A DNA stretch of 64,000 nucleotides from Pseudocercospora fijiensis CIRAD86 (taxonomy: Eukaryota; Ascomycota; Dothideomycetes; Mycosphaerellales; Mycosphaerellaceae), in contig NW_006921534.1 in assembly GCF_000340215.1 (NCBI RefSeq), positions 868,001-932,000 on the forward strand, in the 5' to 3' direction. The position numbers and the translations under genes are program-made. Below, in pieces: positions 13,001 to 25,785 of this stretch. Position 1 is the first letter of the stretch, and the number at the start of each line of letters is the position of its first letter. The notes under the pieces are model-generated. The model saw nothing but the letters and a program-made list of their open reading frames with translations. It was not told the origin of the DNA and searched no databases.

Positions 13001-15749
13001 ATATAGACGGCTAGCGCCGCCGAGCACCTAGCAAAACTATAATATAGAAGTACTTAACGCGTCTAGAATTAGCCGAGGACGTCTCGCTGTTTTAGTACTT
13101 AACGGAATAGAATGTTTAACGCCGCGGCACTCCTAGTCGGCTACGTAATATCGAGAGGGACGGTCGACTAATTAACTACTTCCCTCGATATCCTTCCGAT
13201 CTAGCTAAGACTAACTACGGGCAATACTAGCGTATAAAGATATAGATGTATTATCCGTTCCGCGAGCTTCCGCATTGCTCCCTATAGTAACTATACTCCT
13301 TTCTAGACGACAATAACACTGAATTTCATAGTTAGGATACAGCATTCTAGCATTGCCGAGACAACTACTTATATCTATACGACTACCTATAGGAGATTGA
13401 CCGTATAGACTATAACTAATTTATCGATCTATAGTTATAGGATATCGGCGAACCTACTAACTTCGATGCCCTTTGTAGCCTCTCTCTAAACCCCGGTGTT
13501 CGCGATAAGGATCCTAATAACCTTAGAGACCGTAAGCTTAATAGGTCCGCCTACTAGGAGCCTCGTATTAGCAAGTATATTAATAAATATCCTAAGATTT
13601 ATAATACCGATTAAAACTAGTAGCAGAACTAGAAGATTGCCTATAGTACCGTAGATCTCGATATATAGTTATAGTTAATAGCCTAGTTTAGTAAACTAAA
13701 TCGTTATTAGCGGTAGGGCTTCGATAAAGTGGTTAACTACTTTGAATCTACGCTTGCCGGAGATCATCCTGCGCTATTACTATTAAATGTTAACGGAGCA
13801 GGTAGAACTAGCAAGTTATTCCTTATTAAGATAATCTATGCTCGTCTTTAGACTCTAGCTAAGAGCGCTAGCTATCGTAGCAATCCGGTTATCCGCCTCG
13901 TACCTACTAGTATAGCCGCTACGAATATTAACGGGTCTACGTTGCATTCCGCCTTTAAGCTGCCCGTTCGAGTTAGTAAGGCTAGTATACCGGATCTCGT
14001 AGGAGCGCGTCTTACCCGTATAGAGAATATGCTACGACTTGTGCGGTATATTATTGTCGACGAGAAATTAATAGTTAGCTAACCTCTCCTTTAGATGCTT
14101 AATTAGCGGCTACGGCAATGTCTAGATAAACAACAACCTTACGGTAGTATAAATATAGTTATCTTTAGAGACTTTTGTTAGTTAACTCCGGTGTTCTAGA
14201 AGCCCCTGTTCTATACTATACTAAAGACAGTAGAAGACATCGCAGGTTAAGCAGCCTATTATACGTTTACTAAATCCCTTCTTCTATAGGCTAATATGCG
14301 GTAAGAGGGTAACGATCCGGATTAGGTTGCTTTCCGAGTAGCCCTCGCCTCTCTTCGTACTAGTATAGCTCAAATGCTATACTAGCAGACTCTTATATAG
14401 CGCGCTAATATTACTAATCTAGTAGAGCGTCGGAAATTCGAGGACGGTACCCGTATCTACTTTACTAATGCGGATGTTAACGATCTAAACTACTAGAAGC
14501 TCCGAGATATAGGGAATCCTATTCTACCGATCTAGGCTTTATATAATCGACCGGATATCGCTAGTATTAGCTTAAAAGGTGTCTACAACCTCGAGAATAT
14601 TCTTAAGGTATTAATTAGGTGCAAAGTTATACTTCTTACTAATCTTTAGACTGAATTCGCTATAGTTAACGGTAAGTAGGGTATTCTATACGACATTATC
14701 TAGCCTAAGTCCGCTCGTAATAAGAACCTACGAAAGGAACTACCTCTATATCTTTTAGTTGCATTCGAGGGCCTTAAAGATAACGTACCCGCTTTGTTTA
14801 ATGTTAGTTCGCGCAAGATTCTCCCTATCTTTCGAGTTCGGCGTAATATTAATAGGTAAGACGACGACTAGCGTAAGCAATTTCCTCTAACGGTCTCGTA
14901 CGCTTTAACAGTCTATAAAGCTTAGGGTATAACTCTCGATAGAGCCGTTATTAAGCTTAGTCTAAAAGACTTCTCTGCTAGGCTTATATATATAGCTTTC
15001 TCCCGTATTAAGACCTTTGCCGGACTAATGCTCGAGGAACCCTTCGATCTCGAGCGTATACGAAATCTCGCCGGCAATATATAACGTATACGCCTACTCG
15101 ATAAACAGCGCCGCTAGTCTCAGTTTCTTCCTAAGCTACTAGATACCCCTATACTATCTTCTCGTCTTTTTAGTAGTATTAGAAGTGCCTTCGCTAACCT
15201 GTCCGACAACTTCCGTATAGCGCTTAATTAGTAGCTACTCCCTTCCGATTACCGTAATAACGACGATAATACGCTAATCTAGACTCTATTAGACTTGCCT
15301 CTCCCTAGTAAAGATAACGATTCTATAGACGTCGATAGTAAGCCTAATACTACTAAGCTAGTCGGCTCGTAGTTAAACGACGAAGAGATTCTAAGTTAGG
15401 GCTTCCCGCTAGTATCGGGTTAGGTTTATTATCCTTTGCCTAAAGTACGCCGCTAGCTATTGCTAATTCGCGAAGTTAATGCAGATATAGATCGATTACT
15501 TTTTATCGAGCAAATCTAGTAAGAGGAGCGTCGTACTTAGCTTGCGCTACGTTAATAGGTACGTTCTAGTCTATCCGATCCTGTCCGTTTAGCTCGTCTA
15601 CGCGCTATTTCTATCTCGTTAACTATGTCGACGTCTACGGTAGCGAGCTTAACTTCATTATCTCCCCCTACGCCTCTAGAAGCACTCGTAAAAGCACCCG
15701 CAAAAGCATCTCCGAATATAGCTCCTTAGCCGATCCGTCTAGCGGACTA

Positions 15750-17134
15750 AGACTTAGAGCGGGAATTTAGAAAGCAGGTAAAGGTTAAGTTAGCTCTTCT
15801 ACTAGTCTTCTAATACTACGAGCAAGAACTAGTAGACGCTATACGCCCTCTCTAGAAGGCTTATTAGAGACGGTTTATTAACGACTTCGAGGGCGAGAGA
15901 GTGTTTTAGCAAGTCTTCCGCCGTATGTTTCTTACTAAAGCCGAGATTACCGCTACTAAATCACGAATCCTCTAGTACGCGAACAAGCAATAGTATCTTC
16001 TAACCGGTAGATGCCCCTACCCTTAAATAGTCCGCCTTATTAAACTTGCCTTCGAATATTAGGATACTAGTATAGGTCGTCGTATGTAGGTTAACCTAGG
16101 CAACGTACGCATTTAAATAAAGGCTAGTACCGGTATCCCTTCTCGGAATTTAACGCATTTCGACAAAGTCGTATATATTCCGCGAGAGCTCGATATTAGC
16201 TCTATATCCGACGAGGTTCTAAAGTCCTAGTATAACGAGGTTATTATAACCGACCTATTACGTCTATACGAAGAGACCTTCATTTAAGGCAGGGATCTTA
16301 TTATACTAGATAAGGCTTACCCGTTCCTCTTCCTCTCTAAGGCTAGCGAAACTAACGTAATTAATATGTTAAATATAGCTATTAATACGATCGAGACCTT
16401 TAGATAGCTATCTACGGCCAATCCTTAAGCTATCGATTATTAATAGTAGACCGATAACAGCCGCGAGGGTATTTATTAGTACTAGTAGAGCAGTAACGAT
16501 CTCCTAAGTGCTCTTAACTCTCTTAACTTCTTACTTGACGACAAGCTCCGAGCTAATGTCTTCCTATATTCGTCTAATAAGCACCTTGTTACTACGCTTA
16601 TCGACCTACGTACCGCTATTATCTAGACTTAGAATTCGTAGCTAGACGTCTACTCGAATAGAGAAAGAGCAATCGGCCCTCTTAGTATACGTCTTATTCT
16701 AGCTTTTATATGCCTACTCTCGCTCTTCCCGGATACACGTACCGCTAGCTAGCTATTAGCTAATTAGTAGATATATAAAGAAGTATACTAAGTTACTCGC
16801 TAGGTAGACGCGTATAGCTGCGGCACTATCGCTATTAATAACGCAGTCGCTCTTATATAGAGTTAAATTCCTCGCTAGGTCGTCGGCGACGAAGCGTAGC
16901 TTCGGGCTTACGCACTTAACCTTCGTATATAGCACCTAGATACGCTATATAATAGCATAGATTAGGACTTTCGGCCGCCGCTAGCGCGAATACTAAACAT
17001 CCCTACAATCCCTCCTATCTAGGTAAATAAGTTTAGTATAGCGTGTTACTAGTAGATCCTTTACGAGTTAGAAGAGCGGCGGTCTAAGGCAAAGTAGTAG
17101 GCGGAGGCGGATAAGCAAATCTAGGAGTACCTAG
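15750..17134 (+). other. Ulp1/C48-like cysteine protease tail of the Helitron polyprotein
   Basis: Downstream of the helicase the same frame continues without a shift. Near 16,500-16,560 it reads LNFLLDDKLRANVFLY, compatible with the W-L-N-D segment of Ulp1-type proteases. Near 16,807-16,840 it reads DAYSCGTIAINNAVAL, which resembles the D-x-x-S/D-CG catalytic-cysteine box. A possible catalytic-His region lies near 16,730-16,770 but is too damaged to assign. A charged tail rich in Q, A, E and K follows. OTU-type protease domains are known in some Helitrons; here the Cys box fits C48 better, but the spacing between the presumed His and Cys is short, so the call is tentative. Confidence 0.45.
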
Positions 17135-17417
17135 TATTAGCTAGTAACCGGCCCTACACCTATAGGGCAGTTTTGAGCCTATATAAGAGGCCTCCTTCTG
17201 CATTATAGATAGGGCATTAACCTCGTATAGCACATTGTTTATGTTACACTTCTATAATGCCTATATTGTAGGGCTCTAGTTATTAGCCTAAGCGACAGTC
17301 TCGTTATCCTATCTTGCTAAACATAGCTGCCTATATTGCTATAGGTTATATTACCCTCGGTAGCCTATACTATTGCTATAAGTAGTAGTAGTAGTGTTAG
17401 TTTCTATCCTTTATTAG
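17135..17417 (+). repeat. 5' LTR of the 12.3-kb element
   Basis: 283 bp with a TATA box (TATATAAGAGG) at 17180-17190. It aligns without gaps to 29135-29417. I count ten differences, and every one is CA against TA or TG against TA, a direct RIP footprint. The terminal TATTAG would be TGTTAG before RIP, fitting a TG start. Confidence 0.9.
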
Positions 17418-18066
17418 AGCCGAAGGTAGGGCTATCTCTTTATATCTAACAGGTTCGGGTATATTAAAGGTAGTCTCTAGGCACGAATAGCTATAACCGA
17501 AGCGAGGGCACGATAAGAGCCTACGATACGGACGATACCGAAGTATCTTAAGGGGCCGTTACGACAAGCAGAGAAACCTCTTAACGAGGGCATCGCTTTA
17601 ACCCCGAAAAGCTACAAACCCTTAGGACTGTTACAGCTTAGGGCCTAGTCTATAACTATAGCTAGCTTCTAAGGACTCGGCTCCGGGTCGAAGACCTATT
17701 TAGCACCGCTTGCTCGAGATAAGCTACCGCCCGCCTAAGGAGGAGATAGACTAATTACCTATCGGCCTTGCTTGGTTTGCTAAGACTATCTATACGATAG
17801 CAATTTCTAGATTACAGGTCGGATGCCTAGATAGTTCCCCTATCGACTAGGTAGATTGCTTCGGGATTCGCTACCTCGTTCGGATAGTGCTTAGCCTTCT
17901 ACTAGAAAAAGAAGGTCCCTGCCCCCCCGCCTAGCTAAAGGAGATACGAGCTAGTTTCTAGGATCTAGGTATAAATAGAGATTGTAGTCTCTCCCTCCGA
18001 GCGGCTTTCGTCTAATACTAAACTTAGCTCCTAGGGATATATAGGCGACCCCTAGGAGGCTAAATT
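17418..18066 (+). other. 5' leader of the 12.3-kb element
   Basis: 650 bp between the 5' LTR and the first copy of the 27-bp motif. I recognised no primer binding site and no domain. The frame that ends at the TAA of motif copy A is readable for about 60 codons if RIP stops are ignored, but nothing supports it as a gene. Confidence 0.5.
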
Positions 18067-18093
18067 CTAATGCTACCCCGGGGGTAATATTAG
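18067..18093 (+). repeat. 27-bp TAATG palindromic motif, copy A
   Basis: CTAATGCTACCCC joined to GGGGGTAATATTAG. It lies about 120 bp before the inferred gag start. The second half carries a TG-to-TA change relative to the consensus. Its ATG is not in the gag frame. Confidence 0.85.
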
Positions 18094-18212
18094 AAGAAAA
18101 CAGCCTAGTATACTATTCTCTCGCATAGCAACATCGAAACAAACCAAACCTATAATATATACTAAAAACACTTTCCTATAGCATTTTATTTTAACTACTT
18201 TACGACAATCGA

Positions 18213-21200
18213 ATAAGCTCTAGCTCTAGCGAAAACGAGCATTACGAATTAGCGGAATCTTCGGAATCTAATAACCTACCGGACCCTATTAACGAAGAAA
18301 TCAGGCGACGACTAGTTGTTATAAGCGCCGTCGAACTAGGGGCTGTCGAGCCTTCTACGCCTAAGGCCCTCTATAATATCGTTATAAAGATAATTTAAGG
18401 GCAAACTAACCTTCTCCGTTAGAATAGGCGTCGCCTACTAGAGCTAGGAAGCAGTAGGAACCCTTTATTCGAAGGGTAGAACGCTACGGCGCACGTAGAA
18501 CGCTTTAAGGACAACTTAGCCGAGTACGGACTCGAAGAGGAGTCGGACTAGTACAAGGTCCGGTCCCTTACGAGGACTACTATTACTAAGCTTTACCGAA
18601 CCCTTAGAACCCTAGTTGGCTACCTAGAAAAGGACGATAAGTCTAATGCCGACTAGGAGGTCTTTAAGTAGGCCTTTATAAGGGAGTATCGGGATCGCGA
18701 TAGCCGTCGTATTAAAGGCAGTCGTACGTAGCTTAAGAACCTCTATATAGAGAGGCGCACCGAAGATGACGACCTAAAGGAGTACGTCCGCGAGTTTGTT
18801 AAGTTAGCGGACGGCATCGACTAGTAGGACCTCGAGAATTCTTAGAGAACGAGGCTGCTCCTTAAAGGGTTGCCGTAGTCTACGGCTAAGCGTGTCTTCC
18901 GTCGCTATAAGCTTAGCGAAGCCAATCCTAAGACCTTTAGGAAGTACAAAGAGGTCCTAGAGGCTATTAAGAACGACATTAACAGCTCCGCCGATACAAA
19001 GAAGTTTATTTACGGCGAGGACCGGAATAACCTAGCCTAGATAAGGAACGATGCCTCGGGAACTAGAGGGCCTAAGTTTCTTCCTAAATCGCAAAGTAGT
19101 CCTAGTATCGTAACTCCTACCGTTACTAAGCATTCTTAGGACGTTGCGGACTTAGCTAAATCCCTAGCCTAGCTCAACCTTAATACGAAAGCACTATAGC
19201 GAGTTAGGGAGGTTATTAATGCTAGCGTACTAAAGGATGTACTACCGGTCTACTAGATTTCCGATCCCAACTACCCTAAGGCCCCTTTAGTTAACGTCTA
19301 CGCTATACGAAAGATCCATTCTAACTTAGATAGCAAGTGCTAGATGTACGGCGGTTTTAAATATATTTAATTAGACTGCCCTATCTAGAAAGAGCTTCTT
19401 AAGAGGAAGCTCGTTATATAAGTAAATAGTCGGTTCTACTATACCGACACCGGCGATAAGATTAACTTCGAGTGGGATCGCAGAGCTCCGAAGCTGCCTT
19501 AACTTAGGAGTCTTCTAGAGAAGAAGTATAGTAGCAAGATCGAGTTTAAGGACACTAGGAATAGTACCCTCGCCGCTATTGCTAAACGAGAAACTTAGAA
19601 GGTTAGGGTAAAACAGGTTAAGGAGCGGAGTAGTAATAGTACTACTAAGCCTATTAAAGTCAACTTTGTGTCTTAGGATCCGGACGTAGTTACTAATGTT
19701 TACGCGGTTACTAAGAATAGTATAGATGTCTACGCTGCTATACGGTCTTAGACCTAGTCCTAAAGCAAGGGCAAGAACCCTTAGAACCCTACTCGCCCTA
19801 GTGCGGCAGCCCCTACTAGGGTACTAAAGAACAAGGCGGCCGATAAGGCTAAGCAACAGCGCGAGTTAACCGCAAAAACTAAGACTCTCTAGATAGCTAC
19901 AGACCGTGCTACCCGATCTAGCACTACACCTAGCACCGCACCTAGTACCCTACCTATAGAAAGCCTAGTCGTCCTAGAGACTCTAGAGGTTGACATAGAG
20001 GATGTTGCTACCGACATTAGTAGCACCCTAGGTCTAGCTAACCCGCCGGCCTACAAACGAAAGTTAGCCGACCTAAAGAGCTTTCGCTTTAATAGGTATA
20101 TAAAGAAGTATAGTGCCGGGCCTACTAACTCTTACGATATAAAGGCAAATACTCTCTTCTAGGCTTTATAGTTCCTAGACCTTAAGTCTAACGTGTCTAT
20201 AGGAGAGCTTCTAGTATACGGTTTGCCTACTAACCTGTTCTAGAGCCGGATTCCTAACGATACTACCTTTATAAAAGACCTTGCAGCCCTCCGACGTAAA
20301 TAGGGGCGAGAGGACTATATCGACGTCTCTTCCCTATAGTTCCTTCCTGAATTTTTAGGGGCCTAGGAGTTAGTAGAAGGCGAATTAGTAACCTACGAGA
20401 GCTAGGAGACTATCGATAATACTAACGAAGAGGGGATTAAGGAGATAGGCTAAGGGGATAATAATAATGCCGACCCTGCTTCGGTTTTAGTTTCTATTAA
20501 GGCTGTCCGATTTACTAGCTAACAAATCGGTCGAGTAGGACCTCCTCGACCTAAGGAACTTTACTCTATCCCTAATAATATAGACCTTTCCGTAGTTACC
20601 CGTTCCTTTGCCGTCGTTCCCGCTATCTATATCTAAGTTACTATCGGAAGCTATAGTTAGTAGTTGCTAGCAATACTTAATAATAGTTTAGAGTCACTTA
20701 TTATAAGTAAGCGCTAGGCTAAACAGCTCCGACTACTAATAAACAGAGATATTTCCCTTAGTATATAGGGAGTGAATAGGGAGGTTGCGCTAGTAGGTGC
20801 CTGCTACAATATTATAGTAGACGCTTTCGGCATATACTTTTCCTTTACCTTCTAGATTGCCGCTAACCCGAATACGCTAATTATTCTAGGTCGACTATAG
20901 TCTCGTATAACCCGGGATGTCTAGCGCAACTGCGACGATAGCTCCTAGGAAGGAACTATCGCTAACTAGAAGGGCAACCGAGTCGTATTTACTAGTTATG
21001 TCGGAAACACTAGCTATAAGTCCTACGAGGATATCCTTGCTACTTCTAAGCGCTCTTCGGGAAACGCTATAGCGCGGTTGTAAGACCGGCAATCTACGCT
21101 ATAAGTCAATATAGCTTGAATAGGTTATATCTAGAGGTGCGCCGCTCCGTACGACAAGGCTAGTTTCTAGGCTCTATACTAAGGAGACGAATACTCGAAG

Positions 21201-21326
21201 CGACAGCGAGTATAATAGTGCAACGACTACCTAGTGCACGAATCTCGGTAATAATGCTATCGTAGGCATCGCCGCCGGAAGCGGATCTACCCGAATCCGA
21301 ACTAACTAATTAGAACGCCGAGCTAA
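18213..21326 (+). pseudogene. gag-protease of the 12.3-kb LTR element, RIP-inactivated
   Basis: A single frame (0 modulo 3, checked at 18237, 20853 and 21303) spans the segment. The best start is ATA at 18213, an ATG changed by TG-to-TA, opening a serine-rich N-terminus followed by an acidic stretch. A capsid-like region (NATAHVERFKDNLAEYGLEEE, then LKEYVREFVKLADGI) lies near 18,480-18,820. A linker rich in K, S and T follows. An aspartic protease-like segment is at about 20,640-20,900 (LNNSLESLIIS, with the catalytic D apparently N). The frame reaches TAA at 21324-21326, inside motif copy B and overlapping the pol start. About 1,037 codons. Stops are mostly TAG/TAA for Q and W. Confidence 0.75.
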
Positions 21327-21349
21327 TGCTACCCCGGGGGTGTTATTAG
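21323..21349 (+). repeat. 27-bp TAATG motif, copy B (gag stop / pol start)
   Basis: CTAATGCTACCCC joined to GGGGGTGTTATTAG. TAA at 21324-21326 is in the gag-protease frame and ATG at 21326-21328 is in the pol frame, overlapping by one base. This is the geometry of a UAAUG termination-reinitiation site. Confidence 0.85.
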
Positions 21350-24300
21350 GAATCTAACGTTTTCGCCGGAATTATAAATTAGGATTACTAGCTGCATACC
21401 TACCGACTTAAAGAGACTTCTAATAAAGTTTACGCGCTGTTCTATTGCGCTAATCTCCGGGCCTAACGTTAAAGAGAGAGAGCTCGGGTATTACGAGCGG
21501 TTAGTGTATATACCCTATATAAGAGGGTAGCTAACAAGATTAAGCCCGTAAAAGGCAGCGTGTATATAACCGATAGGTCCAATCCTAGCGGAAATCCTAA
21601 CTAGCGACAAAAGTGCCTTAACCGCGAAGCGATATTAACACCTAGGGATAGTCTATACGACTAGAGGTATATTACTAAAAAGTTCTCCGCTATTCCTAGG
21701 GGATCGAGGCTAATGCCGGAGAGACTAGCGAACATTAAACCTAGTATCGAGCTTTCGGATCTCGAACTAGATTTGCTATACGAGCTTCTATACAACCGCG
21801 AAGCCGTATTAGTATATAACTTTACGTATCTAGGCAGGATTAACCCGGAGGTTGCCCCTCTATAGAGGATCCGAACGATCGAGTATAAGCCTTAGGCTTA
21901 CCTAGGGTTTAAGCTAAACCTAAGCCTAAGAGGTATAGTTAAGGACATAATACGGTAGCGTATAAAGGCTAGTACCTTAGAGCCTTCCTATGCCTCGTAT
22001 CGCAACCTATACTTCCTAGTTTAGAAGAAGACAGCTCCTAGGGAACTAAAGAAGTACCGTCTAATTAACGCTATATAAAAGTTTAACGTAGTTACGATTA
22101 GAGATGCTAACCTCCCTCCGGAGACTAATAGGTTCTCGGAAGCTTTTGCTAACTGTGTTATAGCCTTACTAGTTAATGTTTTCTCGGGCTACGACTAGAT
22201 CCCTCTCTATCCTAATAGCCGCGACCTTACTAGTTTCGAGATACCTCTTAGGCTATATAGACAAACTACCCTTCCCTAAGGGGCAACCAACTCCGTAGCT
22301 TAGTTCGTTCGCATTATAAACTAAGTCCTCGCGGCCTATATCTCCTATATAGCGATGCCTTTCCTTAACGACATCGGCATTAAGGGCCCTAAAACTAGGT
22401 ACGACAATAAAGAAGTAGAGCCTAGCATCCGTAGGTTCTTTCTCGAATACATTTAGAACCTCGATAGTGTCCTCTACGACCTAGAGCGAGCTAACCTAAC
22501 GGTATATAGGGAGAAGCTTTAGCTCCTATACAAACGAATGAATATTGTCGGGTTTGTAACTAATAAGAACGGCCGCTATCCTAATAATATACGGGTCCTA
22601 AAGATTGTATCCTAGCCCGACCCTACCTACTAGAAAGATATCCGGATCTAGCTTAGAGTAGTCTCCTACTTCCACATCTAGGTCGAAAACTTTACGTTAG
22701 TATATAAGCCTCTATACGCCTTGCTTAAGAAGGATATAGAGTTTGAATAGACCTCCGTTTACTAAGCCGCTAAGGACAAGGTTACTAAGGCACTTGTTAG
22801 CGCGCCTACGCTTACCTCTATTAACTACTCGGAAGGCGCAGGTCTACTAATTGTTACTATCGACTCGAGTAGGAAAGGCTACGGCGAGATACTAATATAG
22901 TGTAATCGTAAGGAGCCCTCCTTACGTTACCCTATCCGGTACGAGTCCGGTCTATAGAAACCTATCGAGGCCCGATACGATACTAGTAAGCGAGAGTGCC
23001 TTAGTGTCTATAAGGCTCTTAAGAAGTTCCGACCTTAGCTCTTTAGAGTATTCTTTCGCCTAGAAGTCGACGCTTAGACGCTAGTTTATTAACTTAACCG
23101 TGCAGCCTCCGACCTACCTAACTCTACGATAGCTCGGTAGGTTGCCTAGATCTATTTGTTTGATTTCGACGTCTTCTATATCCCTAGCAAGAAGTATACT
23201 AGACCGGATAGCCTTTCTAGAAGGCCTACTATAGAAGAAGACATCGCCGAGATAATAGAAGAAGAGGATGTCGACGCGGTTATTAACCGCACCTTCTTTA
23301 CTGCCTTCTATATTAACGCTATACCTATAATTACTAGGTCTACTGCCGACGACTAACCTAGTAACTAGCCTAACGAAGACCCTACTACTAATGGCGAGGA
23401 CTAGGACGATGCTAAGGCGGGCGAACTAGGTAGGGATAATATCCTTAATAGGGTCTACTCTAACGATTCCTATAATATCGCCTACTTCCTTACCTATACG
23501 AAGAGAGCTCCTAGTCTGTTAAGGAGTTAATACCGTCGTATTATTCGCTATTCTCGGAGGTTCCTTATTAAAGATCGCATCCTTTAGCGATAGGCTATAA
23601 TTAATGCACCGCTCTAGCGTATTATTAACGATCTAGTAGCCCGATAAGAAATCCTTCGCTCTGTTTATAATAAGCTCGGCTACCGGGCGGCGGAGGGCAC
23701 CTTCGATATCCTTCGTCGACGCTACTAGTAGGACGGCGTATAGGCTAATATCTCCCGCTACTATAAGAGCTGTCCTGAATGTAACTTTAGGAACAGCTAC
23801 CGGCGTCTAGGAGAGCTTCGTATCCCTGCTGCCTAGTTAGTTAGGGAGCGGTAGTATAGCGATAGGGTCTATCTTAGCCGCAATAATAGCCTATATATTA
23901 TTCGGGAGGGTCTTTCTCGATAGCCGGAGGCCTATTATTTCTACAAAGGTTGCGGTGCTATTAATGCCTGTAACATAGCTACCTTCCTATTTAAGGATCT
24001 GTTTTACCGCTAGGGAACACCTTACGAGGTTATCTTAGACAACGCTACGAACAATATAGCTAAGGAGGTTCAAGCGCTACTTATTTCGTACGGGGCTAAG
24101 AACGTTCGTATCTCCCTATACTATCCCTAGTCGAATGCTATTATTAAGCGCGGCTATCGGTCGTTAATTAATGCCCTATCTAAGATAACTAATAGTAGCG
24201 ACAGATTAGTTCCTATTTCTACCTACGTCCTAGCCCTTCTCTAGGCGGACCGAACTACTATTGTCGATACGACTAGACTCATACTAGCGGAACTTATAAT

Positions 24301-25333
24301 TAGAAGGGACGCCGTTCTTCCTATTAAATTGTCCTACCGTACGCACGGCGTTTACGATTAGGGGTCTGTTCGTACTAGGGCAGACCTTCTTACCCTACGG
24401 GCTAAGGCTCTTAAGGATATAACTACGACTTCTTAAGAGGGTCTTACTCGACAACGTCGGCTTCGGGAAGAGGCGAAGCAGTATTTTAATAACTATAATG
24501 CTATTAATTAGGAACCTCTAAAGGTTAGCGATATAGTCCTTTTATACCGGTCCGAACTAGAGTATAGTTACTCCTATAAGCTAGCCTTTAAGTGGAAGGG
24601 TCCTTATAGAGTAAAGGAGGTCCTTCACTCGGGTTCCGTATACCTTCTTTAGGAGCTAGATAGTGCTACCTTAAAGCACTCTTACCCTCGGGCTAATCTA
24701 AAGAAGATCGTTAAGTTACGCGAACCTGCCCGCCCTCCGCCGACCGAGGAGGAAGTTAGTGCCTCTATAGACCCTCTACCGTCCTTAGATACCTATCGGG
24801 AGGAGGATCCTACCGCTATTATAGATCCTGTTCTGCCTAAGAACTATGCCTATCCCTAGGTTCGTCTTAGTAAGCTATTAGGAATAACTTAAGAACAGAG
24901 GGAGGGTTATATACGGATTAACTATATATAGAGCGTTTCCGATATTAATTCCGATTCTAATAGTAAACTAGACTTCTAGCTATCTAACTCTAACTCCGAG
25001 GAACCTAACTAGTCTAGCGACGAAGACCGCCTAGAATTATAGCTAGATCCCGAGACTAAATAATTGCTTGCTCTTCCTTGCCTCTGCCTACCTCTACTAC
25101 GTTGCTTCCTTACTCTTGTCGATCGTTCTCCGCGCTATTAATGCAGTACCGCCCTATACCTTTAGTCCTTACCTATTATCTGTTCCTACTAATGTTTATG
25201 CTCTCGTTTGTTGCTTTTAGTTTATCCTATTATTGTCTTTTGCTTTTGCCTTTACCTTCGATTAATATTGCTATAACTTTATTCCTTCGCTCTTGTTTCC
25301 TTAGATAGAACTGTACGAGGCGTGTTTTCCTAA
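21326..25333 (+). pseudogene. pol (RT, RNase H, integrase) of the 12.3-kb LTR element, RIP-inactivated
   Basis: Frame 2 modulo 3 is open apart from RIP stops (checked at 21794, 23156, 24038 and 25061). From ATG 21326 it reads MLPRGCY. Upstream of RT it shows LYNREAVLVYNFTYLGRIN near 21,790. RT follows with KKYRLINA, FSGYD-stop-IPL and the catalytic box reading FLNDIGIKGPKT near 22,360, from an F-x-DD type. RNase H with a YIPSKKYTRPDSLSRRPT tail is near 22,850-23,220, an H2C2 zinc region with CPECNFRN near 23,640-23,790, and the integrase core near 23,850-24,200, where the final E reads K (KRGYRSL). The series belongs to a common fungal gypsy type. The first possible stop is TAA 25061; if that was CAA, the frame runs to TAA 25331-25333 in motif copy C. 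Confidence 0.88.
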
Positions 25334-25356
25334 TAATACCCCGGGGGTAGTATTAG
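25330..25356 (+). repeat. 27-bp TAATG motif, copy C (end of pol)
   Basis: CTAATAATACCCC joined to GGGGGTAGTATTAG. The ATG is changed to ATA, a RIP-type change. Its TAA at 25331-25333 lies in the pol frame. Confidence 0.85.
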
Positions 25357-25758
25357 GAAGATAGCCGAACCTAACCCCTCTACCCTTCTAGGACTACTTC
25401 CCTCTAGATTCCTAGACTCTAGCAACCTTCCTTAAGTAACAACGACAATAAGATACTCTACTAGAGGATGTTCCTGCCCTAATTAGCACTAGCTATATAG
25501 GACACTAAGAAAGGGAGGATCCCTCTCCCTTCCTAGCTCTTAGATAGATATAGTAACCTAGGCCTATAGCCTCTAAGAATAGGGACCTTAGGCCGCTAAG
25601 CTTAGTGTCTAGAAGAAAGAAGAACGTACGGGCTACGTTTATATGCCTACTACTATAAAAGGTAATACTGCATCTATAACGACAGTGCTATAGGCTAATA
25701 TAAGCTGCGCTAGGCCTAGGCGATTTGCTCCTAGTTGCCGAGCATTTCTAGAGAAAAG
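25357..25758 (+). other. 402-bp spacer between motif copies C and D
   Basis: No ORF or domain was recognised. It is bounded on both sides by the 27-bp motif and separates pol from the third ORF unit. Confidence 0.6.
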
Positions 25759-25785
25759 CTAATGCTACCCCGGGGGTGTTATTAG
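25759..25785 (+). repeat. 27-bp TAATG motif, copy D (before the third ORF unit)
   Basis: Identical to copy B over all 27 bases. Its ATG is not in the frame of the downstream ORF, which starts 425 bp later behind promoter-like sequence. Confidence 0.85.

Larger units (their letters stand above)
9058..17134 (+). pseudogene. Helitron RepHel polyprotein (N-terminal domain, HUH Rep, PIF1-like helicase, C-terminal protease-like tail), RIP-inactivated
   Basis: This encoded a rolling-circle transposase. A single frame (1 modulo 3) was checked at 9646, 9931, 10123, 11929, 12196, 12670, 13789, 16807 and 17131, with no lasting shift downstream of about 9500. Landmarks: a Helitron N-terminal domain near 10,120-10,900; a Rep domain with ALGKPNLFCTVSAANLQ at about 11,920; the HUH motif at 12196-12204 now reading Y-V-Y; and the Rep tyrosine region YILKYYSK from 12670. 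Helicase motif I (NGAGRTSK, from GxGGTGK) is at about 13,790, motif II (IIVDEK) at about 14,050, a GDFxQLPPV-like box at about 14,165, and the terminal TVYKA-stop-GITLD box at about 14,905. Many TAA/TAG replace Q and W. ATG 9058 is in this frame, but the segment 9,100-9,500 is ambiguous. The ORF is interrupted at 17,134 by an LTR element and resumes at 29,418. Confidence 0.85.

Noticed and set aside
20895..21092. 65-codon minus-strand ORF
   Set aside because: Antisense to the end of the protease part of the 12.3-kb element. No domain.
25078..25308. 76-codon hydrophobic ORF after pol, with membrane-like runs, in the env position
   Set aside because: The sequence is a T/C-rich tract, which yields Leu/Phe/Ser/Tyr in any frame. 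It is not in the pol frame and ends before motif C. Not enough to call an envelope or membrane gene.
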